64,000 nucleotides of DNA from Candidatus Obscuribacterales bacterium (GTDB lineage: Bacteria > Cyanobacteriota > Vampirovibrionia > Obscuribacterales > Obscuribacteraceae), in the NCBI GenBank assembly GCA_021732085.1, contig JAKFVQ010000017.1, positions 62,001-126,000 of the forward strand. The letters are read 5' to 3'. The translations under genes and the position numbers were made by a program. This document shows positions 1-7,609 of this stretch, in pieces (the first letter of the stretch is position 1; each line of letters starts with the position of its first letter). The notes beneath the pieces are model-generated. The model searched no databases. It had not been told where the DNA came from and saw only the letters and a list, made by a program, of their open reading frames with translations.

Positions 1-1673
1 AGCTCATCCAGCGCTTGCTTATACTCGCCAGTTTCTGATCCTGTACTGCGAATCGAACTCTTCAACAAGGCACTATGATCCTTGAGCGAGCCTTTGTTCA
101 ATTTTGCGCGAAAACTCATTATTGTTTCAGGTGGCAGGCTTTGGTGCTCTGAGGCAAGATCTTCCGGTTCGCTTGCGCCCAACAACGAATGAAGTCCGTT
201 ATACGCTGAACTATTTATGAGTGGCAAAACAATGGTGCGTGCAACATATCGATCTTGCTCGCACTTTACTTGAATTCCGATGGGATCAAAAAATGTGCGC
301 CAATACTGATTGTAGACTCTAACAAACTGCTGGTACTCATTGGCCTCAGCGGCCGCGGCGAATCGAGCATAGCCATTGAGATTGGGCGTCATTGCACCCT
401 GTTTACCATGAACTCTGCAATGGGCCGCTAATGAATCTAGACTTCTCTCGTTCCCATTCGGTCCAGATAAATTATACTCGCCACCGTCGATACAACTTCT
501 CAACGCGCCAAGCTCAGGACATTGTCCCCATTGAATAATCTCATTAATACTGCCAGGAAGTCGTCCATGCTCAGCGCTAAAGAAGAGAATGGCATGATTG
601 ATCATCTCCAAATTCTTCTCACAAACGGACCTGCGATGCTGAGAGATTCGCAATTCTGGTCCGACTAATTTGCGAATAAAAGCATCGGATAGATAAACAA
701 AGACATCCTCATTTTTCTTGTCCCATCGCATAAGTGTTCGAACGTATTTGAATTCACTGCTAGAGCCCAATGACTCAGAATCGCGAGTACTTACCGCGAT
801 TAACGTCCTCAAGGCTTCGAGCGAATTGCTACGCACATGAATTTCAGGAGACAAATTGCAAATGAATAACACATCGTTTTCTTCAGAAGAACCAATCTCC
901 AGAACCTCTTTCCCACCCATTTCGATAGACTTTGCATTTTGCTGGCCAGCATGATTATTTAATAACTGTTGAGCAGTTCGATCATTGAATTTGAATAGCA
1001 AGCTAATATCAGTGCCTTGCTGAAAATACAAATCACTGCCACAGATAGCAACTTCATCAAGGCCAGGTCCACCGAGAACCTCAAGCAATGCATCGTCTAT
1101 CTGAAGATGGCGACGATAGTGCTCTATCAAGGCAAGATCAACAGACTGCTTTTGCGCCTGCTGATTGAATATTTGTGCAAAGCTATTGGAATTCAACAGA
1201 ATCTCTTGCATAGCGCTGACTGAGCGACCTTCAATTAGAAAGAAATCTGATGGAACATGCCTCGACAGGAGAGAAACTTCAGATTGCTTATCGCCAAGCA
1301 TATCCTCCCACGGGTGGCTTACCGCGCTCGGTCCTTGCAATCCAGAGATGGGAATATTGCGTCCATCGCGCCCTTCACCGGCTGCTTGTAGACTGGCATC
1401 AAGTTGAAGGCTTTCCTGCACCGCCATCGATCCGGAAAGCATCGAAAACATGTTGACGTTTTGCATGCGTTGGGAGCTCGCTTGTCGAAGCATTTCGTTG
1501 CGTAATTGCTCGGCAGTATAGCCACCATGCCTCTCTGATTTGCATTCCAACTCATATTGACGAACGATGAACTGAATCGCCTTATCAGTTGGACAGAACT
1601 GAAGCCAGGCCTGTGCATCATCAGGACACCATTTATATAACTGCTTTCGCCCGGTAGAAGTTTTCGCAAACAT
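1..1673 (-). CDS. Hypothetical protein, C-terminus cut by window edge
   Basis: An open frame runs from an ATG to the left window edge, about 557 codons with no stop, so the C-terminus is missing. The protein starts MFAKTSTGRKQLYKW and has no signal peptide or membrane segment in the visible part. Residues about 140-300 form a globular region with the sequence GLDEVAICGSDLYF. Residues 351-423 carry a pattern of Cys, NLEMINHAILFF, EHGRLPGSI, Cys-Pro, Gly-Gly-x-Tyr and Cys-x-x-His. This resembles pseudopilin-like segments with the form C..NL..I..A...G..P and may fold around paired cysteines. The gene is divergent from the BioF-like gene, with a 119-bp gap between them. I do not recognise a family and assign no function. 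Coding is supported by the long uninterrupted frame and sensible composition. Confidence 0.8.
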   Translation of the reverse strand, partial: MFAKTSTGRKQLYKWCPDDAQAWLQFCPTDKAIQFIVRQYELECKSERHGGYTAEQLRNEMLRQASSQRMQNVNMFSMLSGSMAVQESLQLDASLQAAGEGRDGRNIPISGLQGPSAVSHPWEDMLGDKQSEVSLLSRHVPSDFFLIEGRSVSAMQEILLNSNSFAQIFNQQAQKQSVDLALIEHYRRHLQIDDALLEVLGGPGLDEVAICGSDLYFQQGTDISLLFKFNDRTAQQLLNNHAGQQNAKSIEMGGKEVLEIGSSEENDVLFICNLSPEIHVRSNSLEALRTLIAVSTRDSESLGSSSEFKYVRTLMRWDKKNEDVFVYLSDAFIRKLVGPELRISQHRRSVCEKNLEMINHAILFFSAEHGRLPGSINEIIQWGQCPELGALRSCIDGGEYNLSGPNGNERSLDSLAAHCRVHGKQGAMTPNLNGYARFAAAAEANEYQQFVRVYNQYWRTFFDPIGIQVKCEQDRYVARTIVLPLINSSAYNGLHSLLGASEPEDLASEHQSLPPETIMSFRAKLNKGSLKDHSALLKSSIRSTGSETGEYKQALDE

Positions 1674-1792
1674 AAGCGCGCCCCCTATTGCCTTTCTCCA
1701 GTCTATAACTTGACAGTCCTAATAATCCAAGGACCGATCACTTAAACAACTGCTGGACGTGCTATAACTATTCTGCTCCAAGGGTTCACGGC

Positions 1793-2923
1793 ATGTTAAT
1801 ACTGGAAAATAACGGCGTCTCGGTAAAAATCGAAGGAGAAACCTACCTCTATTTCGGAGGAACCAATTATCTCGGGTTGGCTCACCGCCGCGAGCTTTTG
1901 GAAGCCGCAAACGAAGCTTTCCAGAGATTTGGTTTCAGCGCCGGGGCCTCGCGACTGACTTCTGGCGAATCCGCAGTCCTAATCGCCCTTGAGAATCGAA
2001 TCGCCCAATTTGTCGGCAGCAAATCAGCGCTGATTTTGCCTTCCGGATATATTTCGAATTTTGCGGTCGTCGATGCAATAGAAGACTTGGTCGACGCCTG
2101 GGTGATCCAGCCAAACGCGCATCGAAGCATTCTCGCGGCAATTGCACAAAGCAAGAAAATGGTTTACGTAATTGACGACGCTAATGGTGACAACAAAGTC
2201 AATCTCGGAGGAAAGACGCTTTCTTTTCCAAGCTTGAAGACCTGCCCAGAGCGTTTCCGCAAAGGGTTCTTCTTGGAACCAATTGATGCGATGAATGGCA
2301 ACGTAAGCGATCCCCGTCCGATTTTCGAGGAGTTGGATTCGAGCGATTTCCTGATTTTGGACGAAGCACATTCGCTTGGTGTTTTGGGAGATAGTGGAAA
2401 GGGAGCGCGCGAATTCTTCGGACTTGCATCAGCTTCTAATTTGATTACGACCGGCACATTCAGCAAAGCATTCGGCACGCAAGGCGGATTTGTGCTTGCA
2501 TCCGGCGACGTCATCGGGCGAATTATTGAGCGCTCGGGAGCATACAGATCATCAACTCCACTTTCACCAGTGATCGCTGCGGCGACAATGGAGTCACTGC
2601 GATTGTTGATGGAAAGCCCGGAAAGCACAATTCAAAAACTGCAGAGCAATATGCAGATCATGCGCAAGTCGGTTGCTCAGTTGAATACTTCAAGCAATCC
2701 TCACGTCCCTATATTCTACGTTAGCGGATTGGATTCCTTGCCAGCGATACAAACAGCTCTTAAGGAGCAACACATCTGCGTTCCACAAGTTGGCAGCTAT
2801 TTCGCTGGCGCCAGCAATATCGGATTACGCTGGACGATCCAAGCGAACCATTCGCAAGAGCAAATGGAATTGCTAAGCAATACGATCCTGAAGAGTATGG
2901 AAGTGAAAAAACGCCGTCAGTAA
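1793..2923 (+). CDS. PLP-dependent alpha-oxoamine synthase (BioF/KBL family)
   Basis: This 376-residue protein belongs to the pyridoxal-phosphate fold-type I alpha-oxoamine synthases, which condense an amino acid with an acyl thioester. Family members include 8-amino-7-oxononanoate synthase and 2-amino-3-ketobutyrate CoA ligase. Visible motifs are the N-terminal NYLGL, GASRLTSG near residue 51, LILDEAHSLGVLG with the cofactor-binding Asp190, and TGTFSKAFG with the Schiff-base Lys225. The length fits the family (380-400). The start ATG is preceded by AAGGG. No biotin gene and no acyl carrier or lipid gene lies beside it, so the substrate cannot be told from context. A role in biotin, amino acid or a secondary amino-ketone pathway are all possible. 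Family assignment is firm and the specific reaction is not. Confidence 0.88.
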   Translation: MLILENNGVSVKIEGETYLYFGGTNYLGLAHRRELLEAANEAFQRFGFSAGASRLTSGESAVLIALENRIAQFVGSKSALILPSGYISNFAVVDAIEDLVDAWVIQPNAHRSILAAIAQSKKMVYVIDDANGDNKVNLGGKTLSFPSLKTCPERFRKGFFLEPIDAMNGNVSDPRPIFEELDSSDFLILDEAHSLGVLGDSGKGAREFFGLASASNLITTGTFSKAFGTQGGFVLASGDVIGRIIERSGAYRSSTPLSPVIAAATMESLRLLMESPESTIQKLQSNMQIMRKSVAQLNTSSNPHVPIFYVSGLDSLPAIQTALKEQHICVPQVGSYFAGASNIGLRWTIQANHSQEQMELLSNTILKSMEVKKRRQ

Positions 2924-2953
2924 TAGCTGGGTAGCTGGGGCATGATGCAGAGC

Positions 2954-3841
2954 TTAGACTCCGGCTGCAAGCTGCTCTGTCAGCACGTTGCAACGCTTAA
3001 GAAGTTCCTTTGCCTTCAGGCGCTCGCAGGTCTCCTCAAAGGAAGGCGAAGGTCCACGCCAGCGCAACTCATCTATATTATTGAATACGGGGACATCGTA
3101 TCTCAGAGTAGCGAGCTTTCTGAAAAGGATGGCGTCATCCCACTGCTCCTGAAGCGTCGCTGCTAACTTCTTGGCTCCTCTTATTGAAGAGCTCCACTGA
3201 TCGGCAATCTTGGGAATATTCTCCAAATGTCCATAAAGTCCGAGCACCGTGCCCGACGCTTTGGCACCCCAACCTGGTAGACCGGGATAGCCATCGGCAG
3301 TATCGCCGACAAGAGCCAAATAATCAGGAATAGATTTTGGACTGACGCCGAATTTCTCGATCACCCCGGCTTCGTTTCGGACTGTATTACGCATCCGATC
3401 AAGCTGAACAATTCGATCACCGACGACGCACTGACTGAGATCTTTATCCGGAGTACATATGATCACCTTCTGCACTTCAGGAAGGTCGGATGCTTTTACG
3501 GCAGCGGCAGCAAGCGCATCGTCAGCTTCAAACTCGACCATCGGCCAAACTTTGACGCCCATAGATTGGAGAGCCTCTTCCAAAATAGGAAACTGTGAAA
3601 ACAGCGCCTCTTCGATTCCCGCGCCTGTTTTATAGTGCAGATAGAGTTGGTTGCGAAAAGATTCGATAACGTGATCTGTTGCCACTCCAACATATCGCGT
3701 ACCGCGTTCCATCATATTTAGTACGGAACCAAGAACCGCTCGAGTAGCACCAATTTCCTGGCCTTTGCTATCTGCCGATTTCGGCACTACAAAAAAGTGG
3801 CGGAACAATTCGTAAGTACCATCTACTAAATAGATATCCAT
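2954..3841 (-). CDS. 5'-3' exonuclease / flap endonuclease-like protein
   Basis: A 295-residue stand-alone 5' nuclease of the PIN/FEN family, similar to the N-terminal domain of DNA polymerase I. It would remove 5' flaps or RNA primers using two metal ions. Acidic metal ligands are visible at Asp7 (YLVDGTYELF), in the EFEADDAL segment (residues 103-110), in TPDKD (130-134) and in the GDTADG segment near residues 179-184. The last is followed by GLPGWGAKAS, the helix-three-turn-helix that binds DNA. No polymerase domain is attached. The gene is convergent with the BioF-like gene, with 30 bp between stops, and divergent from the PAS kinase gene. The role as an RNase H-like primer remover or repair nuclease is inferred from the family. 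Confidence 0.88.
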   Translation of the reverse strand: MDIYLVDGTYELFRHFFVVPKSADSKGQEIGATRAVLGSVLNMMERGTRYVGVATDHVIESFRNQLYLHYKTGAGIEEALFSQFPILEEALQSMGVKVWPMVEFEADDALAAAAVKASDLPEVQKVIICTPDKDLSQCVVGDRIVQLDRMRNTVRNEAGVIEKFGVSPKSIPDYLALVGDTADGYPGLPGWGAKASGTVLGLYGHLENIPKIADQWSSSIRGAKKLAATLQEQWDDAILFRKLATLRYDVPVFNNIDELRWRGPSPSFEETCERLKAKELLKRCNVLTEQLAAGV

Positions 3842-3862
3842 CAGCGTTTCCCCGTCGAAACT

Positions 3863-3892
3863 TTGGCGAATCGGTGCAAAGGGAGTATTATA
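3863..3892 (+). promoter_or_regulatory. Candidate sigma-70 promoter for the PAS histidine kinase, overlapping a minus-strand -10
   Basis: TTGGCG and TATTAT are separated by exactly 17 bp in the 109-bp gap between the exonuclease and kinase genes, about 60 bp before the kinase start. The opposite strand reads TATAAT over nearly the same bases (3887-3892), facing the exonuclease gene, but its -35 is poor. The two divergent genes may therefore compete for one AT-rich site. Seen in the sequence; transcription itself is inferred. Confidence 0.4.
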
Positions 3893-3950
3893 CTAAAACG
3901 ATCAGGCGTATAGACCAGCTCTAATCAGTCTTGTGAATGGAGAGGCTAAG

Positions 3951-5735
3951 TTGACTGAAAGCACTGAGAAAGCCATCAAGCTGCTTTACAAGGTCATTCT
4001 AGCTTCCCTCGTTGTTTGCCTTGCAGCGTCCGGCTTGACATTCTATGCTTCCGGTTTCAGCATCGGCTTCATTTTATTGGTTGTGTTGTGCATTTTGCTT
4101 TCCTACGCGGTCCAATCTGTGCGAAACAGCCTGGACGAGCTGACGCTTCTAAAAACCGAAGTGAAAGACAGCTTTAAGATGATAGAGAAGATCGCCTCAC
4201 AGGAACTTTCAGCAGACAAGTCCGGCAGTTGGTCCATTGGAGCATCAAGCAATAGTATGGTTAGCCAACTTGGTTCGCTGGCTGGAACCATCCGTGAGTT
4301 GCGCAAGCGAGAACGCTCCATAATAGAGAACGCCGTAGATGTGATTTGCGTTTTAGACGTCCATGGCAACTTCTTGTCCGCCAGCCCCTCAGCGCAAAGA
4401 GTATGGGGTTATAAACCGGATGAGCTACTGGGAAAATGCATCAAGGAGTTTTTGGTTTCCGAAGACGCCGATCAGACGCTAGCCACCGTGCTTGGTGCGC
4501 AACAAAGTATCGGGCAACTAAACTTCGAGAACAAATTCAAACACAAAAAAGAGCAGCTCGTTGAGATGGAGTGGACGGCTCACTGGTCGGCCACCGACAA
4601 CGGACTTTTCTGCATTGCTCACGACATTACAGAGCGTAAGCTTGCTGAGGCAAAGCTTACAGAGAGTGAAGCCCGGCTCCGCACAATGTTGGAAGCTATG
4701 CCGGTCGGCGTAATTACGTGTTCGCAAGGAGCAATTGTTGAATTCGCCAATCTGAGCATGCAAGAATTTACCGGAATCGAAATCAAGTCATTGCTTGGAA
4801 CATCAGCATTCGATCTCGTTGTGAAAAAAGACACGGATGCATTTCGCCAGTACTTATTGAATACAAAATCCAGCGTTCAAAAACCGATGGAGTCAATGCT
4901 AGAGAGATCGGATGGAAAGCAGCTCGCCATCGAAGTCATTGTAGTTAGATTCACGGTCCAGTCAGTAAGCAAGCTGCTAATTATTTTTGCTGATGTGACG
5001 CAAAGAAAAGAGATGGAAAGATTACGAAACGAATTTGTATCCATGGTAAATCACGATTTGCGCGCGCCGTTAACCTCGTTCTCGGGATTGTTCACGCGAG
5101 TGGAATCCGGAGCATATGGACAGCTTAATCCACAAGGCAAGGAAGTGTTCCACCTGGCACACTTAGAATTGGACAGACTGATGCGCCTGGTCGGAGATCT
5201 TCTGGACTTAGACAAATTAGATTCGGGCAAGCTTGTTATCGAACCCGACACGGTTGCAGTTTTAGATATAATCGAAGCCTCGGTTTCTTCCGTAAAAGCG
5301 TATGCAGACATTCGCGGCATCAAGATAGTTTATGACGAGATGGAATCCGCCTGCTATGCAGATCGACGCCGCATCATTCAGGTCATGGTTAACCTCCTTT
5401 CTAATGCGATCAAATTTTCGCCAGACAACTCTCAAATTGAGGTGCATGTCGAAGGCATGAGCGAACACCCTTCAGCGAATGAAGATGACGCGCAGCCAGT
5501 CCGCATTTCAATCAGCGATCAAGGTCGAGGCATTCCACCTGAGAAAATTGGACAATTGTTCGAACGCTTCCAACAAGTCAAACCGGAAGACCCTCTTGAG
5601 CGCGCGGGCTCAGGGCTAGGTTTATCGATCTGCAAGGCAATAATCGAAGCTCATCACGGTAGCATTGCTTGCGACAATCGTAGCAGCCAGCGCGGTGCAA
5701 CATTCTGGTTCACTCTGCCTCTAAAACGACCATAA
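3951..5735 (+). CDS. Membrane-anchored PAS-PAS sensor histidine kinase
   Basis: A hybrid-free sensor kinase of 594 residues from the chosen start. Two hydrophobic segments lie near residues 15-56 and are followed by a coiled linker. Two PAS domains come next (about 125-235 and 240-352), then HisKA with the phosphorylated His368 in MVNHDLRAPL, and a HATPase domain with N-box NLLSNAIKFS, DQGRGIP and GSGLGLSICK. I chose the TTG at 3951 because GGAGAGG sits 5 bases ahead of it. A GTG six codons upstream is in frame but has no such site. The gene converges on an OmpR-type regulator and shares a terminator gap with it, so the two are a probable pair. The signal sensed is unknown. PAS domains without obvious cofactor residues leave it open. 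Confidence 0.9.
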   Translation: MTESTEKAIKLLYKVILASLVVCLAASGLTFYASGFSIGFILLVVLCILLSYAVQSVRNSLDELTLLKTEVKDSFKMIEKIASQELSADKSGSWSIGASSNSMVSQLGSLAGTIRELRKRERSIIENAVDVICVLDVHGNFLSASPSAQRVWGYKPDELLGKCIKEFLVSEDADQTLATVLGAQQSIGQLNFENKFKHKKEQLVEMEWTAHWSATDNGLFCIAHDITERKLAEAKLTESEARLRTMLEAMPVGVITCSQGAIVEFANLSMQEFTGIEIKSLLGTSAFDLVVKKDTDAFRQYLLNTKSSVQKPMESMLERSDGKQLAIEVIVVRFTVQSVSKLLIIFADVTQRKEMERLRNEFVSMVNHDLRAPLTSFSGLFTRVESGAYGQLNPQGKEVFHLAHLELDRLMRLVGDLLDLDKLDSGKLVIEPDTVAVLDIIEASVSSVKAYADIRGIKIVYDEMESACYADRRRIIQVMVNLLSNAIKFSPDNSQIEVHVEGMSEHPSANEDDAQPVRISISDQGRGIPPEKIGQLFERFQQVKPEDPLERAGSGLGLSICKAIIEAHHGSIACDNRSSQRGATFWFTLPLKRP

Positions 5736-5746
5736 TCGCATAAATG

Positions 5747-5791
5747 CTTTGAACCGATTCTCCACTCTGGGTGAGGAGAATCGGCTCAAAG
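5747..5791 (+). terminator. Rho-independent terminator between kinase and regulator
   Basis: A 17-bp stem with one mismatch (5747-5763 pairing with 5775-5791) and an 11-base loop lies 11 bp after the kinase stop and is followed by TTTCTT. The regulator gene ends 60 bp further on, from the other side, so the hairpin may stop transcripts in both directions. Confidence 0.75.
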
Positions 5792-5850
5792 TTTCTTCGG
5801 CAGCAGCCGCGCCCTCGGCTTGGAGCAACTACTTTCCAAAGTCCTTAAAA

Positions 5851-6522
5851 TTATTCAGCGTCGAGGCGGTATCCAATTCCATGAACTGTTTTGATGAGAG
5901 CCTCTTTGTTGCTAGCATCAAGATTTTTGCGCAGACGATTCAAACAGTTGTACACCGCGTGATGTGTTGAACTTGAATCGGAATGCCAGATTCGTTTTAG
6001 CAAGGTCTCTTGTGTAATTACTTGATTTGGGTGTTTGAAGAAAAACTGCAATACATCAAATTCGCGCGGTGTAAGAGGCAACTCAACACCATCTTTTTTG
6101 ACAATGCGACTTTGCGTGTCGAGACTTATATTCTTTACCTGAAGAACAGCCTTTTCAACTCCTTCAGGGCGGCGTAATAATGCTTTCACTCGAGCAAGCA
6201 ATTCACGCATGTCGAATGGTTTGGTCAGGTAATCGTCGGCGCCTGCTTCCAATCCTTCGACTTTGTCATCTATGCTGCTCATGCCGGTAAGCATAAGAAC
6301 AAAGCCATCAGATTTGCTTCGATAATACTTGCAGATTTCGATGCCGTTCAGCTCGGGAAGCTGACGATCCAAAATCAATAAATCGTACTCAAAAGAATTC
6401 AAGTAGTCGAGGGCAGAGGTACCCGTGAATGCAGTATCTACTTTGTGTTGTTCGGCTTGCAACCAGTCTTTTACAGATCGGGAAATGCCGATGTCATCTT
6501 CTACAACAAGAATCTTTGCCAT
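5851..6522 (-). CDS. OmpR-family two-component response regulator
   Basis: A 223-residue regulator with a receiver domain followed by a winged-helix DNA-binding domain. Receiver landmarks are the acidic pair Asp9-Asp10, the phosphorylated Asp52 in LILDRQLPE, Thr79, and Lys101 in YLTKPFDM. The C-terminal half shows LTPREFDVLQFF and the family ending IKTVHGIGYRL. The frame is open for 47 codons before MAKILVVEDD, but that extension has no receiver character, so the ATG at 6522 is taken. The gene faces the PAS kinase gene tail to tail. A kinase-regulator pair in convergent orientation is less common than an operon, so the pairing is likely but inferred. Confidence 0.93.
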   Translation of the reverse strand: MAKILVVEDDIGISRSVKDWLQAEQHKVDTAFTGTSALDYLNSFEYDLLILDRQLPELNGIEICKYYRSKSDGFVLMLTGMSSIDDKVEGLEAGADDYLTKPFDMRELLARVKALLRRPEGVEKAVLQVKNISLDTQSRIVKKDGVELPLTPREFDVLQFFFKHPNQVITQETLLKRIWHSDSSSTHHAVYNCLNRLRKNLDASNKEALIKTVHGIGYRLDAE

Positions 6523-6712
6523 TTTCGCCAATGTTGGACACTGTAACATCACAAGCTTAACCTCTCGTTCTTTTGAAGTCCAGCGGGATTTCAAGTAGCT
6601 CAGGGACTTGGTTTCAGCCGAGCCGGTTCCACAGGAATTTGAACCGGCTCGACTGAACAACACACAAATGTTGACCGCTAAAAATTACATTTGAGTTGGG
6701 AAATCCTTTATG

Positions 6713-7471
6713 TTAGCGACCTCCGTGTCGCTTCCGCGGACCAGTCAAGCCCGCAGCATAATCACTACCGTGAGAACCTTGAGACTGTCCCTTCGAGGGA
6801 TGCACCCATTTATCGAGCTGTTTGCTGTAGTACGGTTTGCCATTTGACTGAGCCTCGAGCTTATCCATGATTTCGGCTTTCTTCGTCGGATCGACCTTCT
6901 CTAATGTGTCTTTAAGCTTGTCGTTCCTGTCGAAATCTTTTTCCGCTTTCTTATCGTAACCGTCTTTGTCTTTATCAATGTTGACCCATTTGCCTAGTTT
7001 CTGGTCGAAGTAGTCACCCTTGTCCGAGTCATCATCTTTGTCCTTATCGTGTGGGTTTTCCTTCTCCATCTCATCCTTGCCTAATGGATCTTCCTTCTCC
7101 ATCTCTTCTTCCTTGGCTAATGGATCTTCCTTCTTAAGCTCATCGCCCTTTCCATCCTTTTCGGCTGGTTCCTTGCCTATCTCTTCGCCCTTCGCGTCAT
7201 CGCCATTCTTTTCTCCATTGGCAAGGTCGCCCTTGCCACCAAAGCCCTTTGCGTCATCGTCTTTGCCACCAAAGCCCTTTGCATCCCCCAGATCAAGCTT
7301 GGGAAGCGCACCGGTGGCGGTGTCATCCTTTCTGTTGGTAAAATCGCGGCTGCTCAAAGCACTTTGAGCTTCGCTCTGGAATTTTTCAGTAGCAGCTCCC
7401 TGTTCACTATTTTCGGAAATACGCTCAACTTTTTGTTCGCTCTTGTTATTAGTAATTGAATCGTCAGACAT
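6713..7471 (-). CDS. Highly charged, repeat-rich hypothetical protein
   Basis: A 252-residue protein, rich in Lys, Asp, Glu and Gly, with no signal peptide or membrane segment. The N-terminal 60 residues are Ser/Asn/Gln/Glu-rich. Residues about 60-150 contain direct repeats of the types AKGFGGK and KEDPLAKEEEMEK and are surely disordered. The C-terminal part carries two copies of an aromatic motif, YFDQKLGKWV and YYSKQLDKWV, about 70 residues apart, which look like small binding repeats. GGGAG and GAAGG lie ahead of the ATG. The signal-less hydrophilic N-terminus resembles that of the papain-like and trypsin-like proteins elsewhere in the window. The function is unknown; a scaffold, stress protein or unconventional export substrate would all fit. 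Confidence 0.8.
   Translation of the reverse strand: MSDDSITNNKSEQKVERISENSEQGAATEKFQSEAQSALSSRDFTNRKDDTATGALPKLDLGDAKGFGGKDDDAKGFGGKGDLANGEKNGDDAKGEEIGKEPAEKDGKGDELKKEDPLAKEEEMEKEDPLGKDEMEKENPHDKDKDDDSDKGDYFDQKLGKWVNIDKDKDGYDKKAEKDFDRNDKLKDTLEKVDPTKKAEIMDKLEAQSNGKPYYSKQLDKWVHPSKGQSQGSHGSDYAAGLTGPRKRHGGR
7021..7290 (-). repeat. Tandem low-complexity repeats inside the charged protein gene
   Basis: Near-identical units encode AKGFGGK (twice) and EEMEKEDPL-type blocks (three imperfect copies). They are short in-frame units that could expand or shrink by slippage without breaking the frame. Confidence 0.7.
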
Positions 7472-7609
7472 TGCCTTCTCCCATAAATGAAGGATTTGTC
7501 AAACGTTCCGAAACCATTCCCTTGATGAGAGAAACAATACCAGAATGTTTTTATCGTAGTCTTCCCAGCTTTCTCCCTAATTTCTCCCAACTGAAAAAAT
7601 CTTGGAATT

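Noticed and set aside
1710..1768. Promoter TTGACA with TATAAC before the BioF-like gene
   Set aside because: The two elements are about 47 bp apart, far beyond the 16-18 bp needed.
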